The notes under the pieces: model-generated
Database searches by the model: none
What the model was told of the DNA's origin: nothing
What the model saw: only the letters and a program-made list of their open reading frames with translations
Source of the DNA: Seison nebaliae
Lineage: Eukaryota > Rotifera > Pararotatoria > Seisonacea > Seisonidae
Length of the DNA: 54,969 bases
Assembly: GCA_023231475.1 (NCBI GenBank)
Contig: JALJEE010001488.1
Coordinates: forward strand, 1 to 54,969
Direction of reading: 5' to 3'
In this document: one piece after another, positions 20,349-35,000 of the stretch
Position numbering within the stretch: the first letter of the stretch is position 1
Layout: the number at the start of each line of letters is the position of its first letter
Position numbers and translations under genes: made by a program

Positions 20349-22360
20349 ATGTACGAGTATTACGAAGATTTCTTCGACGCTCATGGCCGTCTCTTAGAAC
20401 CGATGAGAATGAAACAAATGGTTTTCAATAATTATGCCAGTTCTTATTCATTCTTCTCAATATCATGTTCATTTTATATCTCGTCAGATAATGAAATGGA
20501 GAAGACGAGTGAAGAGCGACAGATCCGGAAGGAAACTTGGAAATATATGTTCAACGTCTATCAGAACCATCAAACGAATGAGTTAAAATTAAATTTAAAA
20601 AAAAATTAAATTTAAAAAAAAATTATTTTTAATAGAGAAAAATTGTTAGTGGAACGAGATCTTTTCATTCAATATGTTTATATGAAAGCGAAATGGAGGA
20701 AAGAGTTACTCGATTGTTTTGTGACGATTGATCGTCTCGGAAATTCGACGATAGGTAGTTCTTCGAATTATTTCTTTCATTTTCAATAAACTGAAGGAAT
20801 CTTTTAGTCGAAACTGGAATTGCCACAATCAATGACGAAGAATATGATACGGATGATCCATTACCAGATACGTCTGTCGAGTTGCATTGGGAGAAAGTTG
20901 AGAATCATGGACAACAAGTCGATAGTAATCACAATTCTTGGACTCCAGCATCATTCATTAAATTCTGGTTACAAATCGGATCGAATAATTCGGTGAATGC
21001 CGAAATGGCACCGAAAACCATTCTTAGTGCCACCAAATTACCAGAACGATTGAGAGATGGTAATGTGGGGAATGTGGATATATGTAAAATGAATGCGTCG
21101 TTGAAGATCGATCGGAAGAAGACGTTGAATAATATGAAATTATTCGAATCATCATTGAAAATGATCGATAAAGATATTCCTCGAACAGCTCGATTACCAA
21201 AAGAATGTTATTGGATAGTGGAGAATAATAATCGATTCAAATTGAAACATATCGATTCTGGTTTATTTATTATTATTTATTTTCTTATTTAATTCTTATT
21301 TAATTCAAATTTATATAGACGCATATAAAGAAAGTATTAATTCAAATAATCAGATTGATCGAATGACAAATGGAAAAGATAAATATATTTATTTCATTGA
21401 GAATGAAGAAGATTTTCTTTTGAGATTACGTTCCGTTCTCGCCACATTCTGTGCATTCAATCCTGACATTCCTTATTCTCAAGGAATGAATGATATTTGT
21501 TCACTCTTTCTTCTTGTTCTCCAATCTGAAGTTTTCCCATTTTTATCATTTATTTCTCTCTCATCTACTTTTTATGAATAGTATGAAGCGTATTGGTGTT
21601 TTACGAAATATATTTGTTCGTCCAAGAATGATTTCGAAGATTATACAAGGAAATTGAAATTGATCGGAAAAATCATGTCGGTGATTGAGAAGGAACTTCA
21701 TGAGAAATTTATTACTCTTCAATCAGATCGTTATATTATGTGTCATAGGTTCATATTAATTAATTTTATTGAAAAAAAAATATATTTTTCTATAATTTAT
21801 TCAATTTCATGATAGATGGATTCTTTTAAGTTTTAAAAGAGAATTCAATCATTTTGAAGCTCTTAGATGTTTCGAAGCGATCAACTCAAAATTTATCGAT
21901 GCATCAAATTGGCCATCAAAATATTCACTCTCTTTTATTACCGATCGAGAATGTTTTATATTTCAATCAATTTACTTTCTCAAAATAATTTTCAAATTTA
22001 GACAAATGCTCAACATCTGGTGATGAATATGTTCTCGTTTCTCATAATCAAATCGAATCAGACAATTCCAACAATGAGAGTAATCGAACGAATGATATGT
22101 CTGATTTTACTTTTGATCTTTTCATTTGTGTGGCAATCTTCCATTTGAAACACCATCAATTCATGATGACCAATGACGACAGTGAAGTGATTTCTTTATG
22201 TAATAAGTTGGGAATGAAATTAAAATTTTTTTATTTTTAAAATTTTACTCTTTCCAGTTTATCAGGAAAATTGAAATTAAATGATATAATTCCATTGGCA
22301 GTGGAAGCTTTCCATCGATTCTTCGAAAAACAATACGGTCAACAAAGTCGAAGTTCATAA
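20349..22360 (+). CDS. TBC-domain Rab GTPase-activating protein (TBC1D25/16-like)
   Basis: Nine exons (20349-20439, 20488-20581, 20636-20757, 20808-21260, 21319-21530, 21582-21748, 21816-21952, 22002-22206, 22258-22360) join to 527 residues. TBC proteins turn off Rab GTPases using an Arg and a Gln finger; both are present, in KMIDKDIPRTARL and DIPYSQGMNDICSLFLL. Other TBC landmarks: RKETWKYMFNVYQNH, EAYWCFTKYI, CHRWILLSFKREFNHFEALR and FDLFICVAILHLKHHQ. Two inserts interrupt the domain: about 110 polar residues before the Arg finger and about 45 before the FICVAIL helix. The second matches an insert position known in TBC1D25. The 20758 donor is one of two phase-equivalent choices. The subfamily is tentative. 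Confidence 0.85.
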
Positions 22361-25091
22361 GAATGTCGAAATGAGAAGAAGATTCCACCAATTCCTATTA
22401 CACAATAAAAGAAAGAAGATTTCAAATTCCAATTTAATCCTTCAACATTTTCATGCTCAACATGAGAGAATTTTTCAAAAAATTCTCTTCTATTCTCTCG
22501 TCATTCCCAGATGGATATTGAGCGATTGTTTACCATATTTTATTACATTCTACTGAATTTTTTCTCGTGATTTTGTGAATATATTAATCAATATTAGATA
22601 ATATTCTGTTCCGTTTTCTTATCAATTATTCCATCTTCCAAAAATGTCGATAATTAACCATTCACTTATTTGTACTTTCTAATAAACTCATAATGTTTAT
22701 TTGTTAATTTTCGTTTTTGAAGAGAAGATCTTCTTATTCATTATTTCATCTATTTCTTCAACGAATTTTCTCACAACAAACTAATGATGATAGATCTATT
22801 ATTCTTGTCTCGTAAAGATGATAATAGTAATGGTGGTAGTTGTGGTGGTAGTGAATATTAATCGATGAAGAATTTGATTAAGTTACGGAAAATGTTCAAC
22901 AAGTTAGACACAAGTTAATTGATGGATAGTTATTAATTCGATTCTCTTCAATTCGAATTTTCGTGAACTGAAAATTTTCAACAACATCTGAACCGGTACA
23001 TAAGTGTAGTTGCCTTGTGAGAGAATTTGTTTATTTTATTTTCATTCACAGTTGATGAACATTCGTGAATTATTGGAAATAATAAGTAATTATTTTTATC
23101 TACTATAAATCAAGAACATCATTTTTTGCCCCTAAAATTACTTTTCGGAGATAATTGGAAGTTTTATAAAATATTTATTTATCTTCCTCTTGTCTTCTCC
23201 TGTCGAAGGATTACGATGTGTCTTTGGACAAGAATGAAAGAAAAAAATGGTATAATGAAAATCTTCTTATTCTCCTCCCTGATCATAAAAGCAGGAACAA
23301 CAACGAAAGGAATCTTCATTATGTAAAGAGAATTGAGAGAAAGAAATCAGTTAGAGTTTGTGAAGGATAATAAGTATTTTTGTGAAGTTGATAATGGTTA
23401 TTGTGTAAAGGAGAACCTTCTCCCACTCATTTGCCTTCATCCGATTTTGTAGTCTCCTCATAAAAGACTGATAGTTAGATGAATGAATGAATGAATGAAT
23501 AGATAGATAGATATGTTTTAACTGCACGATCCAACTACCTCCATCTTACATTCTTCTCCATCAGCATACGAGGTGATACATCAAAATGAACAACTACTAC
23601 TCGATGTATAATAGACATCAATCAATTGTGTGCCTTTTCAGACGGATTAGAATATGTAGACAATTCACTCAGTTAGATGAGAACATGCACGGTCGTTGAC
23701 GCAATAATTATTTCAGATATAAAATCATTTTTAAAGAGATCATCATCATCAAGAGAAAAATTATTGATTTCCGTTTTGATGGTGTGGAGATGAGTTCATC
23801 CTTCCCCAGAATTATCAAATATTATAAAATTCCTTTTTAAACTCCTAATCATTTTCTTTAACTGTTCTCGTTCGACCGAACATCCTGTTCTAATTATTCT
23901 CCACCATTCCATCCTCACCATCATATGACGGTTTACGAATCGAAACGAATATGCTTCATATAATGCTCATTCTCCCCACAACGGCCAGTTAATTAACTTT
24001 CATCTTTCATACAAGTTCCTAAGAAGTAGCAGATTTGCTGTGTACGTGTATGTGAGAATTCCATATTTTCTTCACAGTCGATCGAATGGCCGATAAATGG
24101 ATGAACCGCAAAATTATCGATGAACGATTTCCTCTTCACTCACCATCATTATGATGAGGTTAATGATGGATAAACTCATCGACGAGTTTACTTCCATTTG
24201 TTCGTCTAATACACTGGTAACTGTGAACGAAAATTGTTTTTGTTGAAAATTCAGTAAATTAATTGGAATTTTCTCAATTGCACAAATAAATGAGATTCAT
24301 GATAAATATACACGAGTATATGATTTTCCGTTTATGATGAGATATAAAAACATAAGACAAATGATTAATGTGCTGATAGAGAATGAAAAATTTATAGAAA
24401 TTTAACAAAAAAAATTTATGAAGATTTATCAAGAAAGAATTTAGGAAGAAAAAAAAATTAGAGAATAATTTCATATTATTCTTCTGGGGTGTTCCTCGAT
24501 GAGAATTTTGATGAATAATTTCAAATAATATTCTTCCAATCGTCAAACATATCCAATTCATTTCATTTCGTTTCATTCGATTACTAACTAATTATATGAG
24601 TAGATACGAGACAGGTCTCGAATTAACATCGAGAGAATTGGGAAAAGGAGGATCAGAATAAGGTGTTTGTAAATAATGAGAAAATGTGATCAATTCAAAT
24701 AATTAGTAAGAGAGATGATGGAATGTGTAAGATGGATGAGTTGGAATTAAGATTTGTATTAATCGAGATGACTCTCATATATAAATGATGGGAAGAGGAA
24801 ATGTTTTGTCTGGTGGTGATTTCGAATTTGATCTTATCGATATTGATCAGGATGATAAATAAATTCTCATCAAGTTTGATAAGTCATTCGATCTAATCTT
24901 TCATCTTCTTCAACTTATTGTTGTTATTGTATGTCAGTGTGTACCAGATTTCCTTCCTACTGATTAGGAGTGTGGGGGGAGATCAGAAGAGAATGATGAT
25001 AATGTGAATGTGGATAGTTAAGAAGAAGAATCATTCCAATTTATTCTTTTCTCCTTCCCAATAAAAACCTGTAACGATCTCGTATTGTGGA
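22361..25091. other. 2.7-kb non-coding region upstream of the giant kinase gene
   Basis: No convincing coding sequence on either strand; open frames are short and intron-like. Short simple repeats of GAAT and then GATA units occur at about 23481-23513. This probably contains the promoter, 5' UTR and perhaps untranslated first exons of the kinase gene. Confidence 0.5.
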
Positions 25092-28000
25092 ATGAAGAAA
25101 CATTCGAAGAGAAATGATGTAATTCGACTGGTAGAGTCGAAGATGAATCCGAACGTCTTCTATTCAATTCCACAGAATGGACGTAAGTCTTGGACTCATC
25201 GATTTTTGCAGAATCTCTATCATCAGAATTCGTGTTTAACATCCACCAAATCTTTTAATCGTCTGAATAACAATAATAAACACTTATTGTATGAGAACGA
25301 TAATATTCATGATAATCACTACAGATACTTAACATATTCTCCCTTTTACATAAGGAACAAAATTATTAAACTGAAGAAACCAGAACTGGAAAAAACAAAA
25401 GAAAACGACGAGAGACGATCGAACGAAATTCTTCATCATTTCGATCGTCCACCATTCGTTAATTACGATATCCAATCAACCAATATCCTTAACGAGACAA
25501 GAGAAAAGGATGTAATTCAAATTGGGAGAGATAAGATCAGAAGAATTGATGGCGAGGAAATGGAACCATTGAAAGTTTCGATTGATGATGAGATTTGTGA
25601 CGAGTTGAAACATTTGAATAATTTTAATTTATTTAAAATTGAAAATAATAATTTTCAATTAAATGAGAATTCAAGAGATGAATCCATTAATTTCAAACAG
25701 ATATTCTCCAACAATTTCATGTCGATTCAAAAACGGCAATCCAGTTCGTGGGCAGAAAGAGGAGAAAAAGTAAATAGAATAGTAGTTTCCTTACGAGGTT
25801 CACCGGGAAATGGTGACTCGTCGAGAAAGACGACGAACGGCATGAAGTCTTGTCCAGACACTTTCGACGATGTGGTAGGAGGAAGTGAAGATTTAGCATG
25901 GCGGAACAGAAGAAAAGAAAGGAAGATCAATGTTAAAAGGAAAAAAACGTTCAAATCACAAATCTTCACAAGAAAGTGTCATCATTATCATCAACGTTAT
26001 CGTCGTTGGTATTCATCGAATAATCGCCATATGTTCTTCACCGCATTCGATCGTCAACGTTGTCATCATCGACTATGTCAGTTAGGAGATGTTAAGGAGA
26101 ATTGTTCTTATTCGAATTGTCGTCGAATTGTGAAAAATTCAAAAAGTTCTTACTGTCCCATCAACAACATTCATAGAAACAATAGAAATCATTACAACAA
26201 CCATCATCAGGAGAAGAGACAAAGAAGAAGAAGAAGAAGAAGGAGCGAATCGTTAAATGGAAAAGAACAATATTACATTAAATGCTCATATTGTGATGAT
26301 TGTTATCCGAATCACGACTGGAATAAGAAGAAGAAACGAATGAATTTTGGAAGCGAATTCGAATGGAATCAATATTGCATAAGAATGAAGGAATTGTTGA
26401 ATGGAGAACGGAAATGTAAAGAGAAATTTAAACGTCATTCAATTGATTGCCAATTGGAGAAATTTATTTCACTGCCATTCACTCCAAATTTCGAATGTTC
26501 ATTGAACAAAATGACAAACGATTTCCATCCATCTATCGAGATATACACTTCATCAAGTTCACTCAATTCCCTCCAACATATCCAGCCATTTGACGAGGAG
26601 ATTGATGTAAACAATGGAAATTTTATGAAACATATTCTCCCAATCTCTATTTGTCAACAATGTTCGTCGGTACGTCGATGGTCTATTGGTCATGTTAATT
26701 CATTAGCAATTGAGACATTCACGTCATTTGGTCATAAGTCAAAACGATTCATCAAAGACACTGCCCCTTTTCTGGAATCGATGTCGAATTCATCCGACTC
26801 AGAAATCGAGAGATCATATCAGATTGATGATGGTGAAAGGAATGGATCGAATAGTGCGATGAATACGCAGAATATTCTTAACATTTCCAACCATACAAAT
26901 GGTAAGAACAATAGAAGAAGATTATTAATCGAAACGAAAATTGATTCATCTGATCGCATGATCCACAATCCACAACAGATGATGCATTATGAACGAAGTG
27001 ATGATATTTCTCATCCTGTAAACAATACACAACAACAACAACAACAACGAGAGAGAAGAATTTGTAAAAAATATTTTTATCCCCCCAAACAACAACAGCG
27101 GCAAATACGTAAATATTTTACGATTCCTCGATCGACGAAGACGAAAACGAAAAAGAGTCATTATGTTGTTGGAATGAATGAGAAAAAAGGAAATAATTCA
27201 AATTCGAAATTATCAAAATTTCATTTTATTAGATCTTTTCCATTAATCCATCAATCTATTGACTTGTCCAATCGACAATTAAGTGGCAGGAAAAATAATT
27301 TTAAAATTTGTCAATCGTCAATCTCTTACCGACATGAGCATGGACAAGATAATTTCGAAGGAAACAATAATCAGACGACACAGATTCATTCTCAGGAATC
27401 AAATTCACTCACCGATTTCTGTCATTTTCCGTCAAAAATATTGCAGCTAACCGACACGAAAGAACAAACGACGATGAAGGAGATTATCAATAGGAATTTG
27501 AGTAGAAAGAAGAAGACAAAAAAGAAGAAGAAGGAGAATAAATATTGGGAGAGTAGTCATTTATTGTCGTGTGTTGATAGAGAATTGGATCAGTTACAAA
27601 AAAATAGACGAACTAATAGGAGGATTAGAGAAAATTTGGTAAATTATGAGAATGTGGATAAGACATGGCACCAATTACATTCAATTTCTCCCGCAAGGCA
27701 ATCAAATTCTCTTTTACGTAATTATCTTTCCAATTCGAGTTATGCACAAGAGGCTTCGTTATCCGTCTCGTCGGAACAAGCGTCAAATAAATACCATCAG
27801 TCTCATCATCAATATCATTCATTCGTCTCATACTCCTCCAATTCCATTGACACAATCGAAAATAATGAGATTGGTGTGAGTGATGATGGTGGGAATTATG
27901 GTGAGAATTATTTAGATAATATTGGCGCACTATCATATGATGAATTGGGAAATGGAGAAAAGTGTGAAGTGAATGATGAGAGAAATGGGAAGAGACGAAT

Positions 28001-28663
28001 CGAATTCTTATTTGGGAAGCAGTCAAAAATTTCATCTCAATTCATTTCCACTAACAAATCGGAGGAAACTCTGGAAAAGACTACGATCGCAACAGATGAG
28101 AACATATTTGACATTGAACAACAAGACGATAAAGGAATTTGTGGAAGAGAAGATAATCCGCCTATAGAACTCATTGAGGAATATGATCGTTTGAGAAGAA
28201 GAGGCGTGGGGAGAAAGGGCAATGACTTATGTGCAGTAAATATCATTCCTTCGAAGACGAGTAATACGAGTGATGAGAAGAAGGTGGAGAATAATCAGGA
28301 GAATTATGAAAATTATATTTCATTAAGTTTGCATGAAGATGGGAAGTTGAATAATTTAAATGAAAAGAATGGATTATGTTCAATTGGAAATGATGATATG
28401 GAATTTTTCCGAAGAGATTGGAAGATCAAGAATGTTGAGAAAGGAAACGGAAGATTAGCATTAACTTCCGGAGAGAATGATAGAAATTTCACATTGACTA
28501 ATAACCTGTCATCATCTTCTTTTTATTCGTCTGCTCATCCGTTTAATGGGAAGAATGGGTGCATACGTAATTCCGGTCGATTTCCTCAATCATCTTCTTC
28601 ATTAATACAACCAAATTCATATTGTGACATTTCCTTTAATAATTATCCATATGAGATTGTTAG

Positions 28664-28713
<50 letters not shown>

Positions 28714-30309
28714 TATTATTAGCATTATCATGTTCTCAATTTGAAACGACAGCAACAACAACAACAACAACAACAACAACGTCGACATCGTCAAATAGGA
28801 AATGGAATGAGCCGGAAATAAAATATGTAATAAATCCAATCATATCGCCATTAACTCATACAACAACAACAACAACAACAGCAAGAACGATAACTTCAAC
28901 TTCATCAAGAACGACAACAGTAACAACAACAACAAGATCGACGAATAAATTAAAAACGGATTTATTATCAACAGTCTCCAAAGGATTTCCATATAATGAA
29001 GTAGTCGGAATATCATCATCAACATCATCATCATCGTCGTCGTCCATATTATCATCATCGGCATCATTAGTATTGGTAGGAAATGAAAAGAATTATAATT
29101 TAATAAGTAATTCAAAAAGAAGTCGAGTATTCGGGTCGTGTGCGGCGGGCGAGAAGAGACAGGAGCAATCGAACAGTGCCAATTATCATGACAATGAGGA
29201 GAAAGGAGAAGAGTATAATGATTTGATTGAATCGTATAATGACAAGAGATTTCATGCTAATGAAACTTACAATTATTGTTTAGATTATCCGTTGAATTGC
29301 AAATTAACACCAGGCACAAGTATCGATAGTATATCCATTTGTTCGTTGTCTCTCTATCCCGTGGCGGATTGTCGACATGAGAGACAGGAGAATAATAATC
29401 GGTTAGATTGGAAAGATTATTATTATGAGAAGGGAGAGGACGTACAATTAATAAGAGGAAAGGAAGAAGAAGAATGTATCCACTACTTCAACAAAAAGAC
29501 GACGACAACGACGAGTAACAAGAAGAAACCGAATGGTAACAATAATAGTTCAGCAAAAGGACAAGGAGAAAACGAGGACGATGAAGAAAGGCAACAATCG
29601 AATATATATTCTGAACAAGCCTTTCAACAACAACAACAACAACAACAACGACGACACCAACGAGAACACGAACCATTACTGCTATTGGAGAAGGGAAGGA
29701 GAGAGGAGGAGGAAGAGGAGCAACAACAAAGGAGTTATCTGTGCATACATCAGCAATTCCAACAAGATGGAAAGAAGCAACAGATAATTGATGATGAATC
29801 GTATCTGTCGATTGTGCAGCCAAATACAAATAATTATTCAGATATTATCCCGACTAATTATTGTGAAGATATTGGAAGATTTACAACATTAACCACAACT
29901 AATTCGATAGAAAACGAAAGAAGTTTTGTGGCATATGCCGATCGTTCACTCACCGCTCGCCAATTCAATCTCGTAAACAATCTATTATTATCCTCATCTT
30001 ACGACAATTTCCAACAAAACAATCACATTGATCGTGCCACTGATCCTTCCAACAACCAATTTGACGATCACAACCACGACCATAATACTAAAGCCAATAA
30101 TCGAGAGCACTTCAAAGATCATAAGAAAGATGTAAACAATCAGTTAAAGAAGGAAATTCAATCTGCTCCCAACACCCAAAGTACATGTTCGAAGGAAATC
30201 GAACATACCACTCTATCACACGTCAATCGACGAAGTAGCGCCTCTCCAATCCTCATTGGAGAGAATTGTTACGTTGTATCTTCGTCCATTGCATCTTCGT
30301 CCTTACTAC

Positions 30310-30346
<37 letters not shown>

Positions 30347-31976
30347 GCTATCGTCATCCTTATTCGTGCAACAACGTCAACAACAACAACAACGAGAAAA
30401 AGAAGAACATCAATTGTATGACGAAAAATCATCTTTACAGCAACAACGACAAGAAGAAGGGGAAGAACAAAGAAAATCATTTGGGAAGCACAATATCTTA
30501 TTGAAAGAAGAGAGTCATGATAATAGGATTCGATCAAATATCAACGACATTGAATCAAATCATTTATTAGATAAATCCTTACATTCCTCATCCATTCTTA
30601 TTGTTACGGTTAGGAGTGAAATAATCATCAAAATAATAATATTAAATCTCCTTTCTTATTATCATCCATTTTGTTATTCATCACCATTACCATCATCATC
30701 ATCGTAATTATCACCATCGTCATTCATTCCTTCATTTATTGTCGTTCTTTACGCAATCAAAAATAGATTTTCAATGAAAATACATTTAACTTCTTCCATC
30801 CATTTCATTATGTCATCCCGTCCATGCACATCATCTCTCTATGTAATCATGTTTCTCCAATCTCTGATCTTTTCACCATCATCAGGCAAGTGATGTGTGG
30901 CAGATCGGCAAAAGAAGTTTTTGTTTATATGAAACAATTTCAAGATGTTTCTTCTTTTCTTTGTTGTTGTTGTTGGTGGTGGTGGTGATGGTGGTGGTGG
31001 TAGGGGAAGGAAGGAAGGAGAGGAGTCAAAGTTTATTAATTTTTTTCTTTCTATTTTTCTGCAGAAACAAAATGAATCAATACTCCCCTTGTCGATTAGT
31101 TCAACCTCCAATTCTTTGACATTTGCTTCTTCTCGTGCAAGTGAAGAAATCAGAAGACATTTAAACGAGAACAATACTAATAGTTCGGAATTAATAGAAG
31201 GAGAATATAGGGGAGTTGTTGGGGCGACCTCAAACCATTTCCTCGACAGCGACAACAAGAACAATACGGAGAATGGAAAAGATGAGAAGCAAACGAGTCA
31301 AGTTAGAGTAGCAGATGTTGCAATCGAATATGGAAATTTGTTGAGAAGTGTTCATGCACTTTCTCCTTCTACGACACAACCACAAACATCAGAAGTAAAT
31401 GAAACTGATAAGGAAGAAGGTGCACATGCAATTCCCAACACCAATCATCATCCGTTTCCTAATTATTTCAAAAATTTAATTTTGAATGATAAATTAAATT
31501 CGAATATTCGATCTTATAATAAACATTATCAGAAGAATTCTCATTCCATCAATCCGTCAAGAACTTCCACCACAACTACTGAATCGATTCAATCATTGCC
31601 ATTCTCCATTGTCACAACAAAGACGAAATATTGTAAAGAAGAAGAAGAAGAAAACAACGAGAGAAATAATAATAACCATATCGACATCAATCGAGGAGTA
31701 CCAGATGGAAAAAGTGGAATTATTTTCAATAATAGAAATTTCGATAACGAGAGTGTAAGTAAACAGAGTGAGGAGGATTCATTGCCAGAACATGAGAAGC
31801 AAGCAAACACCAATCCATTATTCTATTTATCAAGTGGAAAATGGAAGAAGACATCCCATTTAACCACCCTTAATTCATGCAACATTCTTCAATCAACTCC
31901 AATATTACTATCAAAAGGAAGACGGAAGCAATCCACATCATTATCTATAAATACAACTAAATTACCCAACAATATC

Positions 31977-32013
<37 letters not shown>

Positions 32014-35000
32014 GTGATATTACCACGAATAATATCATATTATCGTCTCCAATTACTTATAATAAACCAGTTGATACGACAAGAACGACGACCCAAACGA
32101 CAACATCGAGATATAGTAAAGAATCGTCCACGGAATCGGAAGGGAACAACAACACATCTTCTTCTTCCACATCGAACAAATCATCTCTGAATAAATCTTG
32201 GATTGTTGAAGAGAACTCGTCGTTCCACAATAATTACATTCCCGTTCATTTCCACCATTCGAGACGAGAGAAGGAGAAGCAGTTAAATTTGAATACATTT
32301 CCAGAACATATTGATGGGAAAGATGAAACTTCACTAGTTCCAGCTTTCCAGCCCGAACCGAAAGAACAGATAATTAAGAACATTAACAATCGATTGTACA
32401 GACGTTCGAAGTCGACTCTGAAGAATTGTTTGAAGAACTTTTCGAAGAATACTTGGTCAATCGTTCGACTCAAAAGTAAATCATCATCGAAATGCCATTA
32501 TATCATTGCCGATCATTCTCAACCTCCATCACAACATTATCACCATCATGAAAATCACAACATCAACAACAACAACAATAACAAGAGTATTCATAAGAAT
32601 AACGGTGTATTATCGACGTTCTCATTGAAGAAGAAAGATACGACGACGGATCTCCAACATTATAAGAGAAATGATTTTTGTAGTGGAACGAGTTCCAATT
32701 CACTTTCGTTCACTCATGAACATCGCAAGATCGGAGAGGGAGACTCTTTAAATAAAGAAGAAGAAACGATCAACCAATTTCCACAATACACTTCATCAAA
32801 GAGGAATCATAAGAACAAATATAGAATATCACCATCCACCGATTCGATTGTTCCATTTATCAAATCGACACTTGGTCCACATATCGGCAAATCGTCTCAG
32901 TTAATCAGTAGAAGTACGAGTCATTTGTTCGCTCGGAGGAACCAGTATACGATTAATCCGGAAACAAACGATACTAACAAGACGTCAACATTGAAGAGTT
33001 TGAACAAGAGAATTATTCGTTCCATCAGTTCCCATATGAATCGGCGAGCCACTTCGGAGAAACGATCAGTTATTCCAGATAACGATGACGAGATAATGAA
33101 TTATCAATACAATCAATGTGATTATCATTACGAGACGCACGAGGATGATGAAGAGGAGGAGAGACAACTCACTTCGAAGAACAGTCACGATGATCAGAGG
33201 AAGAGAATGATGAATAAACGGAAAAGAAAATCCGCTAACGAAATTGATGAATTGCCAACGAAGAAGAATATCCGTAAGAAACGAAATAAGATGAATTATG
33301 TCGATTCACCAGAACCTTTACGATCTCATTCACACATATCTCGAACAACGAACCGAATGAGACCAAAAACTAATAACGATGGAATACGCGTCTCCTCCCA
33401 ATGTTCGTTAACCAACAAACAACATAATCCCATAAACAATTCATATCAAATGGACATCAACAACAAAAATAATTCGAAAAATAATTCAAAAAATAATTCG
33501 AAGAATAATTCAATAGAATTGATTAATCAATCATCAAAACAACGAAAATCGATGAAAGATGTTGAATCGAAAAAATCATTATTATTCCATTCTTCTAATC
33601 CAAAACTCGAAGAGGGATCCCATCGAAGTGGAAGGTTAAATGAAGAATGTGAAGAGAATAATGATAATCGTAATACGTCACGAAGGACGACGATTGCATC
33701 TAATTTCTCTCATCATATTTCGATGTCGATGTCGAATATTAAACAGGTGAGCTCACATAAAATCTTGAGAAGGAATGAGAATAAACCGTACAAGCAATCA
33801 ACATTTATTCCCTCAACAATTCGCACTTTCGTCACTCGTCATAAGGAAGATAAGAGGAAGAACAAAAACAAAGTGCGCAATCATTCTCATATCACATTGG
33901 AGTCGGATCGTGTGAAGAGTAATGATAAAATTAATTTACTCTCATCTCATTCGACTCATATCGGGAAATCGTCAAAGATTGCTCGAGCTAAAACCTTCTT
34001 GAAGAATCCCCGTAAGATTTTCGATAAGTCCAAATTGAAGAAAGAGAATCAACTTCAATTACTTAAGCGGAAGAAGATGAATAGTCTCACAACAGCAAGT
34101 AATGTTCAGAAATTTAAGTCGCCATCTTTAATAAGTTCCCGTTTCAGTTCATCAAACGATTCTTCATCATCTCCCCATCATTTGAATTCATCACCGATGA
34201 AATCAAAGTTCTTGTGCAATTTGACACAATCCAAAATTCATTCAAATGTCTTCGAGACAACAACTTGTGATGCGCGAGTGGAGAGGAGTAAATGTTGTTT
34301 ATCTGAGAAGAAGATGAATGAAAGTTCGACGGTAGGAAATGAGAGAAAAAAGAAGAATTTGTTGAGACAACCGAAAAAGTCGCCACCACCGATCATTATG
34401 TATAAATATGAATTAAACAATCATTTAAATAGTATGGAAGATGTGAATAGGATGAATAAAATGTCTAAAGAGAATGATGATAAACATTCGGAAAAAATAG
34501 TGACAATGGAAAATTTGAAAGAGAATTGGAAACCGAATCTCATCGATCCATCGAATGATTCCTCCATTGAACATAAATTAGAGTTCAATTTGAAATTTAC
34601 TCCGAATGATGTAATGAGAAATGATCAATTACCATCATCAATTGATCGTCATTCATCAAATTTCTCTTCCCAAAAATTGGAGATAAAACAAACAACAACA
34701 TCTCTAATTAACAGTAATGCTTCTCCTATTTCTTCAAATAAATTGAGTTCTATGAATATCATCAATGGGCCATTGACCGGTGGAAATGACCAAAAGAAGA
34801 ACGGAATATCTCCAGGTTCGATGATTCGAGATCCATTCCATCAGATCTTAACGAGAATCATCAGTCTAAATAACGATAATAAAATACCTAGTAAATCATC
34901 AACACCACAAATCGACATCCATCAAATAGATGGTATTTCGATGAATATTGATCGATATAACCATTTGACAGATCTGTTTGAGGTGTTGAAAGAATTAGGT

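Noticed and set aside
22371-22556. 61-codon plus-strand frame after the TBC gene
   Set aside because: It starts just after the TBC stop with UTR-like composition and has no support.
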